From positions 1,240,001 through 1,304,000 of the forward strand of contig NZ_VTOJ01000001.1 of NCBI RefSeq assembly GCF_009176545.1: a DNA stretch of 64,000 bases, read 5' to 3'. The notes below the pieces were generated by a model, which was not told where the DNA came from, made no database searches, and was given only the letters and a program-made list of their open reading frames with translations. The translations under genes and the position numbers were made by a program. Each line of letters opens with the position of its first letter. The first letter of the stretch is position 1. The DNA is from Salinigranum salinum (GTDB lineage: Archaea > Halobacteriota > Halobacteria > Halobacteriales > Haloferacaceae). This document shows positions 9,188 to 17,400 of the stretch, in pieces.

Positions 9188-10627
9188 TCAGACGACGAGC
9201 GTGTCGACGACGACGGCGAGCAGGAGTGCGCCGAGGTAGGCGTTCGAGGCGTGGAACGCGCGGAACGCCGCTTTCTCGCTCCGTTCGTAGTGGAGGCGGA
9301 CGACGGCCCAGAGGAAGACGCCCCCGAACAGGACGCTCGTGAGCACGTAGACGGGGCCGAGTGCGCTCATCGCCGCCAGCGCACCGGCGGCGACGAGCGT
9401 CGCCCCGAGATACCAGAGGATGTGTTTTCTCGTCACGGTCTCACCCCGGACTACGGGCATCATCGGGAAGCCACCGCGCTCGTAGTCCTCCTTGTACGCG
9501 AGCGCGAGGTTGTAGAAGTGCGCGGGGGTCCACAGGAAGATGACCGTCGCCAGTGCGATACCGCCCCACCCTACAGAGCCGGTGACGGCGACCCAGCCGA
9601 TGAGCGCCGGCAGTGCGCCAGCCGCCCCACCGATGACGGTGTTCTGGACGGTGTTCGGCTTCAGCAAGAGCGTGTAGACGACGGCGTAGAAGGCGATCGC
9701 GCCGAGGCCGAGCACCGCGGCGAGGAGGTTGACCGAGGCGAACAGCGCGACCGACGAAATCCCGAGGAGGGCGGCGAACGCGAGCGCGTTCGGGACCGAG
9801 ACGACGTCGGTCGCCAGCGGCCTATCGGAGGTCCGTTGCATCTTCCGGTCGATGTCCCGCTCGAACACGTGGTTCAGCGTCCCCGCAGAACCGATCGCGA
9901 GCACTCCCCCGCCGAGCGTCGCCAGCATCACCTGTGGCGTGAGGCCAGGGTGGACCGACCCGGCGAGCGCCATCGCCGCGGAGGCGACGAGACAGAGCAG
10001 CCACATCAGCCGCGGCTTCGTCAGCCGGAAGTAGGCGTATGCGACGACCTTCGCTCGTGCGAGCGGGTGCGACGGGAGCGCCGGTCGGTCGGCGGGGTCG
10101 GTCGACTCCGCGTCCGCGGCCGCGACTGCGGGCGGGGTCGGGCGGTCAGTCGACTGGTCGTCGTCCGTGCCGGTCCGCGACTCGAGCGTCCACGCCAGCG
10201 CGGCCACGAGCCCACCGAAGATGGCCATGCCGACGACGAGGTGGGCACCGCGGAGGGCACCACCCTCGGTGGTCGCGACGAGCGCCCCCAGCCCCGCCTG
10301 AAGCGGATAGAGGACGGCCGAGACAGTCGTGGCCGCGCGGACGCGACGCGACTCCGGCTCGCGCCAGGCGGCGACGAGCGTCGCGACGACGAGCAGTCCC
10401 ACGAGCACCGCGGCGACCCTGTGACCGAGCGCGACGTAGCCCGCGTCGGTCGACGGGAGCGCGAGGCCGTCACCGCAGGCGGGCCAGGCCGCACAGGCCG
10501 ATGCCGCGTCGGTCAGGGCGGTCGTCGAGCCGACGAGCAACAGCAGGTAGACTGCCATGGCCGCAGCCGCGAGGAGGCCCGGATACGCACCCTCCCGGTC
10601 TCGTGACTCGCGTGCGTCGCGCGACAT
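9188..10627 (-). CDS. ctaB: Protoheme IX farnesyltransferase (heme O synthase) with N-terminal CtaA/COX15-like domain
   Basis: Integral membrane enzyme of 479 residues attaching farnesyl diphosphate to heme B to give heme O, needed for heme-copper oxidase. The C-terminal UbiA-type prenyltransferase (about 190-479) has NHVFERDIDRKMQRTSDRPL at 252-271, the first Asp-rich site, and YKEDYERGGFPMM, the second. The N-terminal 150 residues form about four helices with a C45/C51 pair and histidines H69 and H129, resembling one half of heme A synthase (CtaA/COX15). Such fusions occur in haloarchaeal CtaB proteins. It is divergent from coxB, sharing a 142-nt intergenic region, and precedes a membrane protein gene 42 nt downstream. 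Confidence 0.92.
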   Translation of the reverse strand: MSRDARESRDREGAYPGLLAAAAMAVYLLLLVGSTTALTDAASACAAWPACGDGLALPSTDAGYVALGHRVAAVLVGLLVVATLVAAWREPESRRVRAATTVSAVLYPLQAGLGALVATTEGGALRGAHLVVGMAIFGGLVAALAWTLESRTGTDDDQSTDRPTPPAVAAADAESTDPADRPALPSHPLARAKVVAYAYFRLTKPRLMWLLCLVASAAMALAGSVHPGLTPQVMLATLGGGVLAIGSAGTLNHVFERDIDRKMQRTSDRPLATDVVSVPNALAFAALLGISSVALFASVNLLAAVLGLGAIAFYAVVYTLLLKPNTVQNTVIGGAAGALPALIGWVAVTGSVGWGGIALATVIFLWTPAHFYNLALAYKEDYERGGFPMMPVVRGETVTRKHILWYLGATLVAAGALAAMSALGPVYVLTSVLFGGVFLWAVVRLHYERSEKAAFRAFHASNAYLGALLLAVVVDTLVV

Positions 10628-10648
10628 GTTGTGGCTGGCTTGGAAGCC

Positions 10649-10662
10649 CGTCTACTTAGACG
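10649..10662 (-). promoter_or_regulatory. Core promoter of ctaB, embedded in an inverted repeat
   Basis: CGTCTACTTAGACG has perfect 6-bp arms around 2 nt and sits 22-35 nt upstream of the ctaB ATG, where a haloarchaeal TATA box for a leaderless mRNA is expected. The symmetry may be incidental or an operator overlapping the TATA element. Confidence 0.5.
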
Positions 10663-10736
10663 CCCCGCTTCGTTGTCCGGCTTCGCCGGTGGAGAAAACC
10701 GCCAGACTCGGCCTCCACGCACCCCGAGTCAGCAGG

Positions 10737-10744
10737 TATTTACG
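10737..10744 (+). promoter_or_regulatory. TATA-like element of coxB
   Basis: AT-rich TATTTACG ends 26 nt upstream of the coxB ATG in an otherwise GC-rich region, fitting a leaderless archaeal promoter. Confidence 0.55.
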
Positions 10745-10769
10745 TACTAGTTTCTAACCCCCGCTTAGC

Positions 10770-11552
10770 ATGAGACGGACGCGCCTCGGGCTCGTTGCAC
10801 TCCTCTCCACGCTCGCCCTCGCCCTGGCCGCCGACCCCGTCGCCGCCCAGGCGTCGGCGAGCGCGGGACTCATCAACGAACTCAACGGGAAGCTGCTCTA
10901 CGTCGCCATCCCGATCACCATCATCACGGAAGCCATCCTGATCTACACGGTGATCCGGTTCCGGAACAGCGACGAACCACAGGCCACGAAGGAGAACCGC
11001 CGGCTGGAGATCACTTGGACGGTCGCGACTGCCGCAGTGCTCCTGTTCGTCGGCGTCGCCTCCTACGGCGTGCTGGCGAACCCGAACATCACCTACACGC
11101 CCCAGATGGACGACGGCCCCGGCGAGGGCGACGTCGTCGTCGAGGCCGAGGCGTTCCAGTGGGGCTGGAACATGGGCTACCCCGAGGAGGGGAACGCTAC
11201 GGCACCCACCGTCGACGGAAGTCCGCAGATCGTCATTCCGAAAGACACCGACGTCTACTTCCGGATCACCTCGACCGACGTGATACACGGGTTCGCCGTC
11301 CCCGAACTCGGGCTGAAACAGGACGCCATGCCCGGTTCCGAGAACACGATCAAGACCGTCGCCTACGAGGAAGGCACCTACCAGGGCTACTGTACGGAGT
11401 ACTGTGGGGTCGCTCACTCGCAGATGTACTTCACCGTGAAGGTCGTCTCCCAGGAAGAGTACCAGCAGTTCCTCGACGAGCAGCAGTCGAGTTCGTCGGG
11501 TGACGTCGAGGTCGATGGCGAGTTCCGGGCGACCGCGGGCGGCGTCGCCTGA
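10770..11552 (+). CDS. coxB: Cytochrome c oxidase (heme-copper oxidase) subunit II
   Basis: 260 residues: an N-terminal signal-like segment ending near VAAQA, two membrane helices (about 42-63 and 82-102), and an external cupredoxin domain. All six CuA ligand positions are present: H173, C208, E210, C212, H216 and M219. It accepts electrons from a soluble or membrane donor (halocyanin or cytochrome) and passes them to subunit I. Subunits I and III are not next to it in this window. It diverges from ctaB, which makes its heme O. A poly-T stretch follows about 33 nt after the stop. Confidence 0.95.
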   Translation: MRRTRLGLVALLSTLALALAADPVAAQASASAGLINELNGKLLYVAIPITIITEAILIYTVIRFRNSDEPQATKENRRLEITWTVATAAVLLFVGVASYGVLANPNITYTPQMDDGPGEGDVVVEAEAFQWGWNMGYPEEGNATAPTVDGSPQIVIPKDTDVYFRITSTDVIHGFAVPELGLKQDAMPGSENTIKTVAYEEGTYQGYCTEYCGVAHSQMYFTVKVVSQEEYQQFLDEQQSSSSGDVEVDGEFRATAGGVA

Positions 11553-11585
11553 TCCGGAAGACGTCACTCGCCTCGCGGACTCCCG

Positions 11586-11590
11586 TTTTT
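11586..11590 (+). terminator. Poly-T tract after coxB
   Basis: TTTTT occurs 34 nt after the coxB stop in a GC-rich convergent intergenic region, the usual archaeal intrinsic terminator signal. Confidence 0.45.
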
Positions 11591-11720
11591 CGTCGACGTT
11601 CGTCGGCTCTCTAAGGTCGATATCCTTCGCTGCCACTTCGCTCGCTGTCACGTCCTGGTGGTCGCCGTCACCCGCCGTCCAGCCTGTCCCACCCGCCAGT
11701 ACGACACTGCAGCACTTCGT

Positions 11721-12170
11721 TCAGTCCCCGTTGCCACGTCGTTCGAGGACACGGTCGACGATGTCGCCCGTCGAGAGGAGTTCTCCCTCGTATTCGGACG
11801 CCCGCGCGGAGGCACGGGCGACCTCACAGTCGATCCCGCGCGCGTCGAGCGCGTCGCGGATCGCATCCTCGTCGTGGTGCTGGTCGTGCCCGAGCACGAT
11901 CACGTCGGGGTCGATCTCGCGGATGGGAACGAAGATGTCCTCGGGGTGGCCGAGGCGAGCGACGTCGACGACGTCCAGCGCGGCGACCATGTCGCGGCGC
12001 TGTCGCCCCGCCAGCACTGGTGGCGCCTTGTGCGTGACGTTCTCCCGGCGGGCGACGATGACGTGGAGTTCGTCCCCCATCGACCGTGCCTCCCGAAGGT
12101 AGTGGAGGTGGCCGGGGTGGAGGATGTCGAACGTCCCCTGTGCGACCACTCGTCTGTGGCTCGTCGTCAC
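11721..12170 (-). CDS. ribL: FAD synthase (archaeal cytidylyltransferase-like FMN adenylyltransferase)
   Basis: 149-residue nucleotidyltransferase making FAD from FMN and a nucleotide triphosphate. [14 protein letters not shown] near the N-terminus carries the HxGH motif; a terminal [12 protein letters not shown] resembles the second nucleotidyl-binding motif. The GTG start at 12170 gives [14 protein letters not shown] and overlaps the stop of the JAMM gene by 4 nt, which fixes the start. Longer frames upstream lie in the JAMM gene and are shadows. It ends convergently toward coxB. Confidence 0.88.
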   Translation of the reverse strand: MTTSHRRVVAQGTFDILHPGHLHYLREARSMGDELHVIVARRENVTHKAPPVLAGRQRRDMVAALDVVDVARLGHPEDIFVPIREIDPDVIVLGHDQHHDEDAIRDALDARGIDCEVARASARASEYEGELLSTGDIVDRVLERRGNGD

Positions 12171-12637
12171 AGGAGGTCCTCCTCGGTGAAGTCGAAGAAG
12201 TCGCCCGGGTCGGGCAGGTCGACGTCGAGAACGGACAGCTGCGTCGGCTGGCCGTCGCTGTCGAACGCTCGCCAGTCGTCGGGCTGGTAGGGCGCGCCGA
12301 TGATGATGTGGACGTCGCCGCGAGTGAACGTCGCGAGGTCGGCATCGCTCGGGCGGAGGACACCGTTCGGGTGCGAGTGAACCGACCCCACGGCGGAGAA
12401 GTCGTTCGGCACCATGTTCGTCTGGACCGTCGCACTCACCGGGTTCGACTCGGTGCCCGGGATGATGAGGACGTCGGTGATGACGGTCCCGTCGCGGTCG
12501 AGGCCGAGGGTGCGCGCGTCCTCGCCGCGGAGGAATCCCATGTACTCGTTGGGGTGGGTCTCGCGGGAGGCTTCGAGCGCGAATCGGAGCGTGTCGGCAG
12601 CGATGCCGAGCACCTCGCTCGACCGAAACAGGCGCAT
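12167..12637 (-). CDS. JAMM/MPN+ metalloprotease (JAMM2-like)
   Basis: 156-residue zinc protease-like protein. All JAMM residues are present: E31 near the N-terminus (NEYMGFLRG), H87 and H89, S97 and D100 in [16 protein letters not shown]. Related haloarchaeal JAMM proteins remove SAMP ubiquitin-like modifiers (HvJAMM1); the JAMM2 type has no settled substrate. It is translationally coupled to ribL by a 4-nt overlap, and lies divergent from the DHH/S1 protein. A role in deconjugation is inference. Confidence 0.88.
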   Translation of the reverse strand: MRLFRSSEVLGIAADTLRFALEASRETHPNEYMGFLRGEDARTLGLDRDGTVITDVLIIPGTESNPVSATVQTNMVPNDFSAVGSVHSHPNGVLRPSDADLATFTRGDVHIIIGAPYQPDDWRAFDSDGQPTQLSVLDVDLPDPGDFFDFTEEDLL

Positions 12638-12802
12638 ACGCCACCCTCGGGTGCGTCTCCTTCTAAGCGTTCCGGTAGCCCGGACGCGACCCGGCGACCG
12701 GACGCGTTCAGGGCCGACTCGCCCGATCCCGTGGCGCGCACATCGCGACCGCGACGAACGCATCATGAAACGCTTATCACCGGGCGGCCGCCACCTGAAC
12801 GT

Positions 12803-14716
12803 ATGACTGTCGAGAACGCCGGGGATTCCGGCGCGGACGCGAGTTCGAGTTCGGACTCGCGGCCGATCGTCTACGATCTCGCTCCGAACTGCACGCTCGA
12901 CGAGGTGGCCGAGGGCAACGACTACCACGCCGTCGTCAACGGCGTCGTCGACTACGGCGTCTTCGTCGACATCTCCGACGTCGTCTCCGGCCTCGTCCAC
13001 GAGTCGAACCTCGACCGTTCGTACGACGTTGGCGACCGTCTCGTCGTGCGTCTCGACGAGATTCGCGACAACGGTGACGTCTCCTTCTCGGTCGCCGACA
13101 TCGAGTCGTACCGGACGGAGACCGTCGACCACGAGCCGACGATCACGGCCATCACGGACCTCGAAACCGGCGAGAGCGTCACCATCGAGGGCGAGGTAGC
13201 ACAGATCAAGCAGACCGGCGGGCCGACCGTCTTCCGGATCGTCGACCAGTCGGGGATCGTCGCCTGCGCCGCGTTCGAGGACGCCGGCGTCCGGGCGTAC
13301 CCCGAGGTCGCCCTCGACGACGTGGTGCGCGTGACCGGCACCGTCGAGGAGCACGACGACGCCGCACAGATCGAGGTCGACGGCGTCGACCGGCTCTCGG
13401 GTGACGCCGAAGCCGAGGCCCGCGAGCGGATCGACACCGCGCTGACCGAACGCGCCGCCCCGCACGCGGTCGACCCGTTCGTCGAGTGGCCCGCCTTCGA
13501 ACCGATCCACGAAGAGCTCGAGGAGGTCGCCCGCCTGCTCCGGCGGACCGTCCTCGAGGGGCGACCCATCCGCGTCAGACACCACGCCGACGGTGACGGG
13601 ATGTGTGCGGCACTGCCGGTACAGCTCGCACTCGAACGGTTCATCGAGCGGACCCACGGCGACGACGGCGCCTCCCGACACCTGTTCAAGCGGCTGCCGT
13701 CGAAGGCCCCGTTCTACGAGATGGAAGACGTCACCCGCGACCTCAACTTCGCGCTCGAGGGGCGCTCGCGCCACGGACAGAAGCTTCCCTTGCTGCTGAT
13801 GCTCGACAACGGCTCCACCGAGGAGGACGTCCCCGCCTACCGGAACCTCGCCCACTACGACGTCCCCATCGCCGTCGTCGACCACCACCACCCCGACCCC
13901 GAGGCGGTCGACCCGCTGCTCGACGCGCACGTCAACCCCTACCTCCACGGCGAGGACTACCGCATCACCACCGGGATGATGTGCGTCGAACTCGCGCGGA
14001 TGATCGACCCCTCGGTCACGGAGGAGCTCAGACACGTCCCCGCCGTCGCGGGGCTCTCTGACCGCTCGAAGGCCGAGGTGATGGACGAGTTCGTCGCGCT
14101 CGCCGAACGGGAGGGGTACTCGCGCGCAGACCTCGGCGCGATCGGCGAGGCGCTGGACTACGCCGCCCACTGGCTCCGCTACTCCGACGGCCAGTCGCTC
14201 GTCAACGACGTCCTCGACGTCGACTGTGACGACCCCGCGCGCCACGAGGAACTGGTCGCGTTCCTCTCCGAACGGGCCGAACGCGACGTCGACCGCCAGC
14301 TCGACGCCGTCGAACCGCACGTCGAACACGAGCGACTCGCCAACGACGCCCACCTCTACCGCATCGACCTCGACCGGTTCGCCCACCGCTTCACCTACCC
14401 CGCGCCGGGCAAGACGACCGGACAGCTCCACGACCGGAAGGTGCAGGAGACCGGTGACTCCGTCATCACCATCGGCTACGGCCCCGACTTCGCCGTGCTC
14501 CGCTCTGACGGCGTCCGACTGGACATCCCGCAGATGGTCGCCGAACTCAACGAGGAGGTCGTGGGCGGCGGCGTCTCCGGCGGCGGGCACCTCGTCGTCG
14601 GCTCCATCAAGTTCGTCAAGGGGATGCGCGAGGAGGTCATCGACTCCCTCGTCGAGAAGATGGCCGACGCCGCGATCGACGACGACCTCTCGTCGACCGC
14701 GAGCATCGACGACTGA
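12803..14716 (+). CDS. S1/OB/DHH-DHHA1 phosphoesterase (archaeal RecJ-like)
   Basis: 637 residues. Order: an acidic tail, an S1 RNA-binding domain (about 38-100), an OB-fold nucleic acid domain (about 120-205), then the DHH phosphoesterase core with HADGDGMCAALP near 263, LDNGSTEED, the namesake VVDHHHPDP near 358, and a C-terminal DHHA1 domain with GGGVSGGGHLVVGS near 593. Family members are Mn-dependent exonucleases on single-stranded DNA or RNA and include archaeal RecJ/GAN. The S1 plus OB arrangement suggests RNA or replication/repair substrates. The start at 12803 is downstream of an AT-richer element (AAACGCTTATC). Confidence 0.9.
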   Translation: MTVENAGDSGADASSSSDSRPIVYDLAPNCTLDEVAEGNDYHAVVNGVVDYGVFVDISDVVSGLVHESNLDRSYDVGDRLVVRLDEIRDNGDVSFSVADIESYRTETVDHEPTITAITDLETGESVTIEGEVAQIKQTGGPTVFRIVDQSGIVACAAFEDAGVRAYPEVALDDVVRVTGTVEEHDDAAQIEVDGVDRLSGDAEAEARERIDTALTERAAPHAVDPFVEWPAFEPIHEELEEVARLLRRTVLEGRPIRVRHHADGDGMCAALPVQLALERFIERTHGDDGASRHLFKRLPSKAPFYEMEDVTRDLNFALEGRSRHGQKLPLLLMLDNGSTEEDVPAYRNLAHYDVPIAVVDHHHPDPEAVDPLLDAHVNPYLHGEDYRITTGMMCVELARMIDPSVTEELRHVPAVAGLSDRSKAEVMDEFVALAEREGYSRADLGAIGEALDYAAHWLRYSDGQSLVNDVLDVDCDDPARHEELVAFLSERAERDVDRQLDAVEPHVEHERLANDAHLYRIDLDRFAHRFTYPAPGKTTGQLHDRKVQETGDSVITIGYGPDFAVLRSDGVRLDIPQMVAELNEEVVGGGVSGGGHLVVGSIKFVKGMREEVIDSLVEKMADAAIDDDLSSTASIDD

Positions 14717-14961
14717 TCCTCGGCCGCGCGCGAGCGGTCTTTCGGCCCCCTCGTGATTCGCGTTCGTACCGTCGGTTCTCTCCGGCGCGCGCTGTCGCGC
14801 CTTCCGGGCCGCGACCCGCTGCGTGCGAGGGTGCTGCGAGCGGCTCCGTCCGCGACCCACCGACGGAAGCTCCGTCGAGCCGTCCGCTCGGTCCCCTCGC
14901 GGAGACACGGGTTGGGGATGTGTGAGGCGTCCCGTCGCGTCGTGACAAGGTGTTCGTCGTC

Positions 14962-15384
14962 TCACTCGCCGGCCGGCACCGTGCACTCGCTGCGGAGGCG
15001 TGCGGCGAGACGCTCGGCGTCGTCGTCGAGTCGACCCCGCTCCAGCGCGACGTGGACCCGGTCGTCCGCGTACCGGGGCAACAGGTGCACGTGAGCGTGT
15101 GTTACCCTGCCGACGATCTCCCCGGACGTGTAGAAGAGACTGACCCCGTCGGGGTCCAGCGTCCGGTTCATCCCCCTGACGACCTGCTGCACCGTCTGGA
15201 ACACCGCCCCCACAGTCGGTTCGTCACCCGTGAACAGACACTCGTGGTGTGCTCTCGGCACGACGAGTGTGTGACCCCGGGCGGCCGGGTTCCTGTCCAG
15301 GAACGCGACGGCCGACTCGTTCTCACAGAGGACGTGCACCGGCCTCTCACCCTCGATTGTCTGACAGAATTTACAATCATTCAT
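14962..15384 (-). CDS. HIT family nucleotide hydrolase/transferase
   Basis: 140 residues, cytoplasmic. The signature is THAHVHLLPR near residue 95, the HxHxH box with the catalytic histidine. An N-terminal CKFCQ pair could bind zinc as in Hint-like proteins. Family members hydrolyse dinucleoside polyphosphates or nucleoside phosphoramidates. The start is supported by a TATA-like element 23-30 nt upstream (15407-15414). It is separate from the preceding DHH gene by a 245-nt convergent gap. Confidence 0.9.
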   Translation of the reverse strand: MNDCKFCQTIEGERPVHVLCENESAVAFLDRNPAARGHTLVVPRAHHECLFTGDEPTVGAVFQTVQQVVRGMNRTLDPDGVSLFYTSGEIVGRVTHAHVHLLPRYADDRVHVALERGRLDDDAERLAARLRSECTVPAGE

Positions 15385-15406
15385 TCGTGACTATCTGCTC
15401 CGATGA

Positions 15407-15414
15407 CTTATATG
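15407..15414 (-). promoter_or_regulatory. TATA-like element of the HIT gene
   Basis: CTTATATG in the plus strand (CATATAAG on the coding strand) lies 23-30 nt upstream of the HIT start, fitting a leaderless transcript. Confidence 0.6.
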
Positions 15415-15493
15415 CGTATCCCCGACTCGCGTCGCGTCCGCGACGCCACGAGTCGGCCTCCGAGTGCGCGACCGCCCGGTCGACCGCGACCAC

Positions 15494-17137
15494 TCACGCA
15501 CCCCGCTCGAACCGCACCCGTCGCCACGCGAGGATCCCGCCCGCGACCGCGGCGACGACCGCGACTCCTGCGAGCCCACCCACTCCCGATCCCCAGGCAC
15601 GGCCACCCCGCCAGTCGGCCGCGAACACCTCGCGGTAGTACGCCGAGACGTCGTCACCTTCGAGCGCGACCACGACTTCCCGGTTCTCCCGGCTCGAGTG
15701 CCGGTTCCAGTTGAGACTGCCGACGAGCACGGTGTCGTCGGCGACCACGCCCTTGGCGTGAACCTTCTCGAACCGGTCGCCGGGCTCGGCAATGCGCGCC
15801 TCCAGTGGCAGCTCCTCGCGCTCGGCCCGCCGGTTCAGCCATTCGACTGTGGCCTCGTTCTCTTCGCGGACGTACCACGCCCCAGAGAGCAGGACTCTCA
15901 CGTCGACCCCGCGCCGGGCGGCGTCGAACAGCGCGGTCGTGAACGGGTGATCCCGCTCGATCGACACCTGCACGACGTCGACCCGTTCCCGAGAGCGATC
16001 GATCACACCCACCACGGCCGGCTCGGCGTTCCCCGGCGCGGTCAGGAGCCGAACGGATTTGGTCCGTACGCGCTCGGACCCGTGCCGAGCCGGATACTCG
16101 CCCTCGGGAAGCGGGTCGCTCTCCGTGAACCCTCGTCCCCGTCGAAAGCGCGTCCACGAGGTGACGTCTCTCCCCGCGATGTCGCCCGCGAACAGGTCCG
16201 CGAGATCGTCGGCGACTTCGGGCGAGTCGACCCTGACGCCCCATCCGCGACTCGACCTGCCACCCACGCCCGACGGCTTCCAGTTTTCGGTCAGGACGAG
16301 CGCCGAGTGATCGACGACGGCGTACTTCGGGTGGTGGAACGAGAAGCGCGCCCCCTCGCCGCCGATCACGCGCACTTCGACGCCCGCTCGCGCCAGTCGG
16401 TCGAGCGTCCGAGCCTCCCTCTTCGTGAGCCCACCGACGGGTGCGTCGTCGACGAGGACGCGGACCCGGACGCCCCGTCTCTCCGCCGCAATCAGCGCCC
16501 GCGCCACGCGCTGGGAGGTGAACGTGTACCCCGCGAGGAGGATCCGGTCGTCGGCCGCCCGGAGCGTCTCGAACGCGACCCCGGGCGCGTCGGGGAGGAC
16601 GAACGTCGTCACCTGAGCGGGACCGCGTTCGACCACCGGGCGAGGTTCGTATCCGAGCGGGAGCCACCGCCTGCCGCCGTCGTCGCGGACGAGGCGCTCC
16701 CCCTCGGGCGCGCGGTCGTAGACGAGCGTATCGACCCTGCGTCCATCAGCCCGGAGGATCAGTCGCTCGCCCCCGTTGGCGAGACCCAGTTCCGGGGCGG
16801 CGACGACGGCGTGTTCGGTGAGCGCACGGGTGGCGAGCGGGTCGGCCGACAGCGCGGTGCGCCCCGCCGGTACGCGCACGTCGACCGTCGACTCGCCGTC
16901 GGTGAGCGTGACGTTCGTCGCGTGCGACGCGGTGACGACGACGAACTCCCCGGCGTCGCCGTCGGCGAGCGGGTTCGGGTAGACGACGGCGAGCCGTGGC
17001 CGCTCTGTCGTCGCCGGTGTGGTCGTCACCGTCGCCGTCACCGTCGGCGTCGCGGCGAGCACGACGAGGAGAACCAGGGTGACGACGGCGACGCGACCGA
17101 CGATACGACCGACGACCGCGCGATGGGTGGTTGGCAC
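15494..17137 (-). CDS. Secreted/membrane phospholipase D-like protein with lamin-tail-like domain
   Basis: 547 residues. A signal/anchor (about 10-32) is followed by a domain resembling a lamin-tail domain (about 45-145, VVYPNPLADGDAGEFVVV). Two PLD modules follow: HKD1 with H269, K271 and D276 (HHPKYAVVD) and HKD2 with H460, K462 and D467 (VHAKGVVAD). A C-terminal helix (about 520-540) ends RRVRF, so the catalytic part should face outside. PLD enzymes cleave phosphodiesters in lipid or DNA; substrate here is unknown. Both catalytic motifs are intact. Confidence 0.85.
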   Translation of the reverse strand: MPTTHRAVVGRIVGRVAVVTLVLLVVLAATPTVTATVTTTPATTERPRLAVVYPNPLADGDAGEFVVVTASHATNVTLTDGESTVDVRVPAGRTALSADPLATRALTEHAVVAAPELGLANGGERLILRADGRRVDTLVYDRAPEGERLVRDDGGRRWLPLGYEPRPVVERGPAQVTTFVLPDAPGVAFETLRAADDRILLAGYTFTSQRVARALIAAERRGVRVRVLVDDAPVGGLTKREARTLDRLARAGVEVRVIGGEGARFSFHHPKYAVVDHSALVLTENWKPSGVGGRSSRGWGVRVDSPEVADDLADLFAGDIAGRDVTSWTRFRRGRGFTESDPLPEGEYPARHGSERVRTKSVRLLTAPGNAEPAVVGVIDRSRERVDVVQVSIERDHPFTTALFDAARRGVDVRVLLSGAWYVREENEATVEWLNRRAEREELPLEARIAEPGDRFEKVHAKGVVADDTVLVGSLNWNRHSSRENREVVVALEGDDVSAYYREVFAADWRGGRAWGSGVGGLAGVAVVAAVAGGILAWRRVRFERGA

Positions 17138-17400
17138 GCCGCGGGTTGGCCGCGTTCCCCGGTATGAACCCTCGGGTCACTGGAGACGTCGCGGAGCATC
17201 GCGACGCGGCTACGGGGGCGAGCACACTACCGGGGGAAGTGTCGATGCGACGAGAACTGGCTCGAAGACGGTGGAGGGCTTCGGAGCCGGTGAACCGATT
17301 CGGAGACGGCGGACGGGCTCGGAGGAGATCGACGGATTCGGAGACGGCGGACGGAACAGAACGGAGTCGAAGACGACGGGGACGAGGCGTCCGATCGTGG
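17138..17400. repeat. Intergenic region with short GGA-rich direct repeats
   Basis: Between the PLD gene start and the HEAT gene stop. The 20-base unit GATTCGGAGACGGCGGACGG is repeated exactly at 17297-17316 and 17335-17354, with related degenerate copies nearby. No gene or clear hairpin terminator is seen. Confidence 0.5.

Noticed and set aside
8801..10606. Long plus-strand open frame (601 codons) opposite ctaB
   Set aside because: Composition is Arg/Glu/Asp shadow-like and ctaB on the other strand has strong motifs.
12430..12460. tRNA T-arm-like GGTTCGACTCGG
   Set aside because: It is inside the JAMM coding frame and no cloverleaf can be built around it.
12167..14986. Long minus-strand open frame (939 codons) across the DHH gene
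   Set aside because: It is the reverse-strand shadow of the GC-rich DHH gene; only its last 156 codons, the JAMM gene, show family motifs.
17210..17354. GGA-rich repeats as a mobile-element end or terminator
   Set aside because: No inverted repeats, no target duplication and no T-run; they look like simple repeats in an intergenic stretch.
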